A stretch of 11,543 nt of DNA from an uncultured Actinomycetes bacterium (GTDB taxonomy: Bacteria; Actinomycetota; Actinomycetes; Nanopelagicales; Nanopelagicaceae), in the NCBI GenBank assembly GCA_903921405.1, contig CAIXPV010000155.1, forward strand, positions 1-11,543. Direction: 5' to 3'. A program made the translations under genes and the position numbers. This document shows, one piece after another, positions 6,321 to 11,543 of the stretch; within the stretch, counting starts at the first letter, position 1; each line of letters starts with the position of its first letter. The notes under the pieces were generated by a model. It saw only the letters and a list, made by a program, of their open reading frames with translations. It searched no databases and had not been told where the DNA came from.

Positions 6321-7856
6321 ATGACTTCGTTACAAGATATCCGCGCAGTAGTAACCGATCCAAAATTTACCTACCGTCAGCGCGTCTCGGCACTTGCACA
6401 ATTAGCTGAAAATCTTCTCGATCCTCCGGCCGTACGCAAACAATGCAGCGATGCGCTTACAAATCGAATTATCTGCGATATGTACGAGGGTCACGCTCCA
6501 TATCGCCCACGTTACTTATTGCCAGATTACAAAAAAGTACTCGTTAATGGTTCATCCTTTCTAGAAATCCCTCCGGCAAAAGATCTAGATGATGCTCTCG
6601 CATTTCTATTAATTATCTATTCATCAACTCCATCGATTACTGGATATCCCGTTTATTTCGGTGATCTAGATTCACTGCTCCTTCCCTATATTGAAGGTGT
6701 CACCGATGAGGACCTATATTCCAAACTCAAGCGCTTTTGGATAAGCCTGGATCGAATGTTTCCAGATGCCTTTGCTCACACCAATTTAAGCCCAGTTTAT
6801 AACCGTGTCTCAAAGATGATTTTTAAGCTGGAGCGCGAGTTATTGCAAGTTGTTCCAAATATCTCACTGAAAGTAGACCCAGTTTTAACGAGTGATGAAT
6901 ATATTTTGGATGCAGTGAAGACTGTCTTTGAATGCGGTAAGCCACACTTCATCAATGATGTCATGATGAAATCAGATCTTGGCGAAAACTATGCCGCAGT
7001 CAGTTGCTATAACTCACTTAAAATTGGTGGTGGCGCACATACCTTGGTTCGAATAAACCTTAAGGCAACGGTTGAGGCTGGATGCGGTGGAGTCGAGAGT
7101 TTCTTTGAAGCTACGCTTCCTTATTACTTAGATTTAACCGCTGAATTAATGGAGTCCCGAATTATCTATCTAGTTGAAGAGTCACATTTTTTTGAATCAA
7201 GCTGGTTAGTTACCGAAGGTCTTCTGGATCTCGATAAGTTTTCTGCGATGTTTGGCATCTTTGGTTTGGCTGAAGCGGTAGATATTTTGATGCAGCAAGA
7301 GGGTATCGAAGGCACTTACGGCCATAGTATTGCCGCCGACGACCTTGGATATCGCATTACATCTTTCATCGCCGATTGGGTATCAAAGCGCAAAATGCCT
7401 TATTGCGAAGGCAATGATGGCTATGCATTTCTGCATTCACAATCAGGTATTGATTTAGACATTGGGGTCACCGCTGGAACTCGAATCCCCATTGGTACGG
7501 AGCCTCCGCTCATTGCTCATCTAAAAACTGTCGCCCGCCACCATCACTTATTCCAATCAGGTATCAGCGATGTTTTATCCTTCGATGAAACGGCAGTTAA
7601 GAATCCACAAGCAGTCGTTGACGTAATCCGAGGCGCCTTCAAGAGTGGAATGCGTGATTTCACTTTCAATTTAGATAGCAATGACTTCATTCGAATCACC
7701 GGCTATTTAGTTCGCAAATCCGATTTAGCAAAGATGCCAGCTGCACGACACGGCAGCACCTTCCTTGGTGCAGGGTCAGTCGCCGACTCACATGTTGATC
7801 AGCGAAATGTAAAGCGGGTGACCAGTGCCGAAAGCTCCCCAAGCTCAAGTAGCTAG
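6321..7856 (+). CDS. yjjI: YjjI-family glycyl radical enzyme
   Basis: An oxygen-sensitive enzyme of the pyruvate formate-lyase/anaerobic ribonucleotide reductase superfamily. The YjjI branch has no substrate that I know of. Family landmarks, numbered from ATG 6321 (511 residues): HAPYRPRYLLPDY at 58-70, SITGYPVYFGDLDSLLLPYI at 105-124, ECGKPHFINDVM at 204-215, the presumed thiyl-radical Cys229 in VSCYNSLKIGGGAHTL, and the C-terminal glycyl radical loop RITGYLVRKSD with Gly461. E. coli YjjI is of similar size, and the yjjI-yjjW pairing is conserved there. ATG 6321 is preferred over an in-frame TTG at 6315 because a -10 box lies exactly 6 nt upstream of it. The last residues (SAESSPSSSS) are Ser-rich and encoded within the 32-nt overlap with yjjW. 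No zinc-site cysteines or ATP-cone are seen, which argues against a class III ribonucleotide reductase. Confidence 0.9.
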   Translation: MTSLQDIRAVVTDPKFTYRQRVSALAQLAENLLDPPAVRKQCSDALTNRIICDMYEGHAPYRPRYLLPDYKKVLVNGSSFLEIPPAKDLDDALAFLLIIYSSTPSITGYPVYFGDLDSLLLPYIEGVTDEDLYSKLKRFWISLDRMFPDAFAHTNLSPVYNRVSKMIFKLERELLQVVPNISLKVDPVLTSDEYILDAVKTVFECGKPHFINDVMMKSDLGENYAAVSCYNSLKIGGGAHTLVRINLKATVEAGCGGVESFFEATLPYYLDLTAELMESRIIYLVEESHFFESSWLVTEGLLDLDKFSAMFGIFGLAEAVDILMQQEGIEGTYGHSIAADDLGYRITSFIADWVSKRKMPYCEGNDGYAFLHSQSGIDLDIGVTAGTRIPIGTEPPLIAHLKTVARHHHLFQSGISDVLSFDETAVKNPQAVVDVIRGAFKSGMRDFTFNLDSNDFIRITGYLVRKSDLAKMPAARHGSTFLGAGSVADSHVDQRNVKRVTSAESSPSSSS

Positions 7857-8523
7857 CATCATTCCTTTTTCGTGGGTCGATGGCCCAGGAAATCGCTTCG
7901 TTCTCTTTTTACAGGGATGTAACTTCAACTGTTTGGTGTGCCATAACCCTCACACAATTCCGCTTCATACTCCGCGGGCAAATGAGATGAGCGTGCAAGA
8001 AGTTCTTATTGAGATTAGAAGTGCGATGCCATATATATCTGGCATCACTGTCTCGGGTGGTGAAGCAACAGTGCAACATGAATTTGTTCTAGAACTCTTT
8101 AAAGAGATTAAGAAACGCTCTGAGTTCGAACATTTAACGACCATGATTGATAGCAATGGAAATGCACCGCAAGAAGTATGGGATCTTCTGGCCCCATATA
8201 CCGACGGTGTAATGCTGGACCTTAAAGCCCTAGATGATGCCAGTCATATTGAGCTCACTGGAAGTTCCAACACGGTAGTTTTGGAGTCAATTAAATATTT
8301 GGATTCGATTAATAAACTATATGAAGTCCGCCTGCTCTTGGTTCCAGGCCACAACGACTCAGATGAAGAGCTAATCACGACTGCCTTATGGCTCAAAAAA
8401 GTTAACCCGAATATGAAAATTACAATTAACGCCTTTAAAACACATGGCGTACGAGCTAGTGCACGCGAATGGCCTGAAGTAAGTGATAGAGATTTAGTCC
8501 GCTATCACTCCATCATTGATTAA
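7825..8523 (+). CDS. yjjW: YjjW-like radical SAM glycyl-radical activase, short form
   Basis: Uses S-adenosylmethionine and a [4Fe-4S] cluster to install the glycyl radical on the YjjI partner. In 232 residues: IIPFSWVDGPGNR at 12-24, the radical SAM cluster motif Cys32-x3-Cys36-x2-Cys39 (GCNFNCLVCHNP), the SAM-binding SGGE at 77-80, DSNG at 109-112, the activase motif MLDLK at 130-134, and NAFKTHG at 202-208. These three cysteines are the only ones in the protein. E. coli YjjW, as I remember it, carries roughly 55 more residues with extra cysteine clusters right after CHNP. Here CHNP leads almost straight into the next conserved helix (MSVQEV). It starts at GTG 7825 inside the end of yjjI without a clear Shine-Dalgarno, consistent with coupled translation. 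Its stop overlaps that of the convergent aminotransferase. Confidence 0.9.
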   Translation: MPKAPQAQVASIIPFSWVDGPGNRFVLFLQGCNFNCLVCHNPHTIPLHTPRANEMSVQEVLIEIRSAMPYISGITVSGGEATVQHEFVLELFKEIKKRSEFEHLTTMIDSNGNAPQEVWDLLAPYTDGVMLDLKALDDASHIELTGSSNTVVLESIKYLDSINKLYEVRLLLVPGHNDSDEELITTALWLKKVNPNMKITINAFKTHGVRASAREWPEVSDRDLVRYHSIID

Positions 8524-9860
8524 ATCGAAGCGAAAGCCTCGTCTAGAACGCTCATAGCATCAAGTAATAATTCATCAGTAATTACTAATGGAGGCAAAAA
8601 GCGGACTACGTTGGAATACGTTCCGGCGGTAAGTACGAGGACGCCTTTGCTTTGGCAGTATTTGACTACGGCATTCATGGCAGCTGTATTTGGATTCTTA
8701 GTTCCAGCTTCTACTAATTCAATGGCCTGCATTGCGCCTCGGCCGCGAACTTCACCAATAATTGGATACTTCTTGGCGAGCGCACGAAGTGAGTCACCCA
8801 GAATTGTGCCGATATGTTGGGCGCGAGCAACCAAGTTTTCAGCTTCGATAGTTTCAAAAACGCCAAGGGCTGCTGCACATGCAAGTGGATTTCCTCCAAA
8901 GGTTCCACCTAAGCCTGATGCATGAACAGAGTCCATGACATCGGCTCGGCCAGTGATTCCTGCAAGTGGCAACCCGCCTGCAATACCCTTAGCCGTTACG
9001 ACAATATCTGGAACAACGTTTTCTTCTTCCATAGCAAACATGTGGCCAGTACGACCAAAGCCAGTCTGAACTTCATCGGCAATGAAGAGGATTCCATTAT
9101 CTGCTGAGTATTTCGAGAGTGCAGGTAAGAAACCCTTTGGTGGAACGATAAATCCGCCCTCACCTTGAATTGGCTCGATCAAAATCGCGGCAACGTTGTG
9201 TGCACCGATCTCTTTATCAATCTTGTGCGTAATCATCTCAATTGCATCGGCAGTAATTCTGGCTTGATCGCCTACCCAATGGAATGAATATGGCATCGGT
9301 ACCCGATACACCTCAGGGGCAAAAGGACCAAAGCCCTCTTTGTATGGCATGTTCTTGGCAGTCAGCGCCATAGTTAAATTTGTACGACCGTGATAGCTGT
9401 GTTCGAAAACTACAATTGCTGGACGCTTTGTAAAGTGGCGCGCAATTTTTACCGCATTTTCTACCGCCTCAGCGCCAGAGTTAACAAGCAATGACTTCTT
9501 CTTGTGACTTCCAGGTGTGAGTTCATTTAATTTTTCGCACACTTCGATGTAGTTCATGTAAGGAGCAACCGTGAAGCATGTATGTGTAAATGCCTGTACC
9601 TGTTCAATCACGCGATCTACAACGCGGCTAGTCGAGTTACCAACGTTCACAACACCAATACCTGAACCTAAGTCGATGATTTGGTTACCATCGATATCCA
9701 GCAAAATGGCATCACTTGCACGCTCGATGATTACTGGTATCGCCATACCCAATCCCCCAGATGTCGCTTCACTGCGGCGCTTGAGCGCTTCCAATGATCG
9801 TGGTCCTGGAATAGCAGTGACCAGACGGCGTTCTTGAGTCAGATTAGTGAGTGTGTTCAT
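8520..9860 (-). CDS. gabT: Class III PLP aminotransferase, GabT-like (4-aminobutyrate or related omega-amine)
   Basis: Transfers an omega-amino group (GABA, 5-aminovalerate or a diamine such as putrescine/cadaverine) to 2-oxoglutarate. In 446 residues: NSGAEAVENAVKIAR at 127-141, the PLP-stacking SYHGRT at 155-160, EPIQGEGG at 229-236, Asp262 and Gln265 in ADEVQTGFGRTG, Schiff-base Lys291 in TAKGIAGGLPLAG, GTFGGNP at 319-325, and the C-terminal RFLPPL starting at Arg420. The GLP residues after Lys291 and the GEGG loop fit 4-aminobutyrate aminotransferase best. Putrescine aminotransferase cannot be excluded from sequence alone. The start is supported by TAGACT exactly 6 nt upstream (leaderless), with no Shine-Dalgarno. 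Stop codon overlaps that of yjjW. It diverges from the decarboxylase, which could supply an amine substrate. Confidence 0.9.
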   Translation of the reverse strand: MNTLTNLTQERRLVTAIPGPRSLEALKRRSEATSGGLGMAIPVIIERASDAILLDIDGNQIIDLGSGIGVVNVGNSTSRVVDRVIEQVQAFTHTCFTVAPYMNYIEVCEKLNELTPGSHKKKSLLVNSGAEAVENAVKIARHFTKRPAIVVFEHSYHGRTNLTMALTAKNMPYKEGFGPFAPEVYRVPMPYSFHWVGDQARITADAIEMITHKIDKEIGAHNVAAILIEPIQGEGGFIVPPKGFLPALSKYSADNGILFIADEVQTGFGRTGHMFAMEEENVVPDIVVTAKGIAGGLPLAGITGRADVMDSVHASGLGGTFGGNPLACAAALGVFETIEAENLVARAQHIGTILGDSLRALAKKYPIIGEVRGRGAMQAIELVEAGTKNPNTAAMNAVVKYCQSKGVLVLTAGTYSNVVRFLPPLVITDELLLDAMSVLDEAFASI

Positions 9861-9866
9861 GGATAA

Positions 9867-9872
9867 AGTCTA
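9867..9872 (-). promoter_or_regulatory. -10 box of gabT-like gene, leaderless spacing
   Basis: On the minus strand TAGACT is followed by TTATCC and then the ATG at 9860, the TANNNT-N6-ATG layout. No clear -35 is visible. It is preceded by GGCCT, a near mirror image of the box on the opposite strand. Confidence 0.5.
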
Positions 9873-9894
9873 AGGCCATATTTCCCAAGCAAAG

Positions 9895-9909
9895 GCCTAA
9901 AAGTTAGGC
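9895..9909. repeat. Small inverted repeat overlapping the decarboxylase promoter
   Basis: GCCTAA (9895-9900) and TTAGGC (9904-9909) form a perfect inverted repeat around AAG, overlapping the -10 box TAGGCT at 9905-9910. A further related sequence, TAAGGCC (9871-9877), abuts the -10 box of the divergent aminotransferase. The layout is compatible with an operator serving both promoters, but 6-nt arms can arise by chance. Confidence 0.35.
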
Positions 9910-9910
9910 T
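9905..9910 (+). promoter_or_regulatory. -10 box of the decarboxylase gene, leaderless spacing
   Basis: TAGGCT is followed by ATACCC and ATG 9917, the fourth TANNNT-N6-ATG arrangement in the window. A TATACC overlapping it could be an alternative but would lie too close to the start codon. The best -35 position shows only a poor match (TTTCCC, 9881-9886). Confidence 0.5.
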
Positions 9911-9916
9911 ATACCC

Positions 9917-11350
9917 ATGAGTTCACTGAGAGTTTCGGCACCGTTATTAGATGCCTACCTCTCTTACTTCGAGAGCACACGAACGCCCTTCACGATTCCG
10001 GGTCACAAGCAAAGGGCATCACGGTTAGATGCTGGCCTCGGACAAGTTGTCGATAGCGATACTCCTTTATACGGCGGCCTCGATGAAATTAAATTGACTC
10101 ATCAGGTTTTACGAAGAGCCGAAGCCCTTGCTGCCACATTGTGGAACGCCGACTGTGCACGGTTTTCAACTGGGGGTTCAACCCATGCAAACCAGGCGAT
10201 CATCTTGGCACTTGGCAAACCCGGAGACAGGGTTGCACTCTCACGAACTGCACATCGTTCGGTCTTAAGTGCTTTGGTTCTAGCGGGCCTTGAACCAATC
10301 TGGCTTACACCCGACATTGATGAGGCAACTGGAGTCCCGATTGGGATCTCGGTGCGCGAGTTTGAAAAAACTTTAGATCAAAATCCAATTGCATTGTTGC
10401 TCACCGAACCTGGCTACCTTGGAACGCTCTCAGATTTATCCGCACTTATTTCCAGCGCACATACGCATTCGATTCCTGTGATTGTTGATGCTGCATGGGG
10501 CGCCCACTTTGGTTTTTCTAGTGCAGTCCCCCAGCACTGTCTTCAACTGGGAGCCGATGCTTTAATTACAAGTACTCACAAAGCACTTCCCGGTTATAGC
10601 GCATCGGCAATCTTGCTGACGCAGGGGAAATATTTAAATCTAGATCGTATTGAACAAAGTTTTGAGACTACTCATACAACCTCACCTGCCGGTGCGCCTC
10701 TTGCATCTATCGATGGGTGCCGAGCGCTTTTGCAAACCCGCGGTGAAGAGTTAATCCAAGAGCTAGTTACTAATGTTGAAAACTTCAAGACAGAAGTCCA
10801 ATCCCACTTTGAGATGCCAATCTTCTTAAACGCAACCGACTTTCCCGCTGGACGCTTTGATCCGGCCAAGATTGTTCTGCGTGCTAATCAATTAGGGGCA
10901 TCTGGAGTCGAAATTGAAAACACTTTACAGCGCAGCAATATTCGTGTTGAAATGGCCGATAACGACACCGTTGTTTTCTTAGCGACCTTGGCCGATTCGG
11001 TAGATGAATTTAGCGAACTCCGTGATGCACTAACACCGATTTTAAAATCCTTACAGAAAACGCCGCGAGCTACAGCGACTTCATTAAGTTGGTCGGTAGT
11101 GCCCCAAGTGGGAATTTCAATGCGCGAGGCATACTTTGCCGATACTCAAATGATTGCCGCCAATAGTGCAGTCGGTCGAATCTCGGCTGACCTCATAGCA
11201 CCATATCCACCTGGGGTTGCAGTCGTTGCACCTGGTGAGATTTTGACGCAGCACATCGTTGATGGTTTAGCCACTACCAAGGCGGCCGGCGTCCGTATCG
11301 CCTATGCCACAGACCCAACACTTGCAACATATCGCGTAGTTAAAGGCTAA
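9917..11350 (+). CDS. Short-form Orn/Lys/Arg decarboxylase (PLP fold type I)
   Basis: PLP enzyme expected to decarboxylate lysine, ornithine or arginine to cadaverine, putrescine or agmatine. In 477 residues: the N-terminal substrate-loop motif TIPGHKQR at 26-33, PLYGGLDEI at 50-58, GGSTHANQAI at 86-95, PGDRVALSRTAHRS at 102-115, the PLP-nitrogen Asp191 in VDAAWGAHFGF, and Schiff-base Lys222 in STHKALPGYSAS. A small C-terminal domain follows, with ISADLIAPYPPGVAVVAPGE at about 422-441. It lacks the N-terminal wing domain of the roughly 700-residue enteric CadA/SpeC type and resembles the B. subtilis-sized (about 480-490) forms. The family usually has a His in the DEAHGAH motif where this protein has Trp194. 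Substrate cannot be told from sequence. It probably forms an operon with the transporter 2 nt downstream and is divergent from the aminotransferase. Confidence 0.88.
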   Translation: MSSLRVSAPLLDAYLSYFESTRTPFTIPGHKQRASRLDAGLGQVVDSDTPLYGGLDEIKLTHQVLRRAEALAATLWNADCARFSTGGSTHANQAIILALGKPGDRVALSRTAHRSVLSALVLAGLEPIWLTPDIDEATGVPIGISVREFEKTLDQNPIALLLTEPGYLGTLSDLSALISSAHTHSIPVIVDAAWGAHFGFSSAVPQHCLQLGADALITSTHKALPGYSASAILLTQGKYLNLDRIEQSFETTHTTSPAGAPLASIDGCRALLQTRGEELIQELVTNVENFKTEVQSHFEMPIFLNATDFPAGRFDPAKIVLRANQLGASGVEIENTLQRSNIRVEMADNDTVVFLATLADSVDEFSELRDALTPILKSLQKTPRATATSLSWSVVPQVGISMREAYFADTQMIAANSAVGRISADLIAPYPPGVAVVAPGEILTQHIVDGLATTKAAGVRIAYATDPTLATYRVVKG

Positions 11351-11352
11351 GC

Positions 11353-11543
11353 GTGTTTGAGCTTCATAATTGTGTCATCGCATTACTTCTTTTTTGTGGC
11401 GCAGTCCTTTATACGTCCGTTGGTCACGCAGGGGCATCTGCCTACATCGCGATTATGACGCTCTTTGATCTACCTGCAATTGTTATAAAACCAACGGCGC
11501 TCACACTCAACATCGCCGTGTCATCGTTTTCAAGTTGGCGATA
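11353..11543 (+). CDS. TSUP (TauE/SafE-like) transporter, N-terminal fragment cut by window edge
   Basis: Membrane permease family that exports sulfite, sulfoacetate or other small organic anions. Only 63 full codons are visible. They read FELHNCVIALLLFCGAVLY, then TSVGHAGASAYIAIM, then a second hydrophobic segment to LTLNIAVSSFSSWR. The GHAGASAYIAIM turn between two membrane helices, followed by KPTALTLNI, is the recognisable signature of this family. The GTG start at 11353 is 2 nt after the decarboxylase stop, and AAAGG (11342-11346) sits 6 nt upstream. Co-transcription with the decarboxylase is likely. The transported compound is unknown. Confidence 0.8.
   Translation, partial: MFELHNCVIALLLFCGAVLYTSVGHAGASAYIAIMTLFDLPAIVIKPTALTLNIAVSSFSSWR

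Noticed and set aside
6321..7856. Anaerobic ribonucleotide reductase (NrdD) as the identity of the glycyl radical enzyme
   Set aside because: No ATP-cone, no C-terminal zinc cysteines, and the landmarks HAPYRPRYLLPDY, SITGYPVY and RITGYLVR plus the neighbouring activase fit YjjI.
8611..8925. Open frame on the plus strand within the aminotransferase gene
   Set aside because: Antisense shadow of gabT with no ribosome site or family signature.
9921..9942. GTTCACTGAGA GTTTCGGCACC as a second PHO box
   Set aside because: It lies inside the decarboxylase coding start, the second unit matches poorly and the gene has no phosphate link.

Overview
The window looks like a chromosome segment from a moderately low-GC, streamlined actinobacterium, probably a planktonic freshwater type such as the acI/Nanopelagicales lineage. 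That placement is an inference. It rests on the SenX3/RegX3-type two-component pair, the actinobacterial Pst protein style, TANNNT -10 boxes placed at leaderless spacing from start codons, very short intergenic gaps and base composition well below that of soil actinobacteria. I see no mobile element, CRISPR array, tRNA or rRNA.

Left part (1-4441, minus strand): a high-affinity phosphate uptake operon read right to left as phoU-pstC-pstA-pstB-(hairpin)-pstS. The first four genes are tightly coupled: a 1-nt gap, then two ATGA overlaps. pstS is last, after a 118-nt gap with a strong hairpin, and it runs off the left edge. Middle part (4493-6240, plus strand): a divergent SenX3-like histidine kinase and RegX3-like response regulator, also joined by an ATGA overlap. 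Two in-phase 11-nt repeats resembling an actinobacterial PHO box lie between phoU and senX3 and could serve both directions. The kinase has no membrane segments, so it probably senses phosphate through cytoplasmic contact with PhoU/Pst.

Centre right (6321-8523, plus strand): a two-gene unit for a glycyl radical enzyme of the YjjI family, whose substrate is unknown to me, and its YjjW-like radical SAM activase. The activase lacks the ferredoxin-like insert that I recall in E. coli YjjW. An oxygen-sensitive enzyme system in a presumably aerobic lineage, next to the phosphate regulator, is the most unusual content of the window.

Right part (8520-11543): a class III (GabT-like) aminotransferase on the minus strand, convergent with yjjW by a 4-nt stop-codon overlap. 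It is divergent from a short-form Orn/Lys/Arg decarboxylase, which is followed after 2 nt by the start of a TSUP (TauE/SafE-like) transporter cut by the right edge. The aminotransferase and decarboxylase together suggest lysine/ornithine or polyamine/GABA catabolism. Their 56-nt shared promoter region holds two mirrored leaderless promoters and a small inverted repeat. All gaps between genes are shorter than 300 bases.
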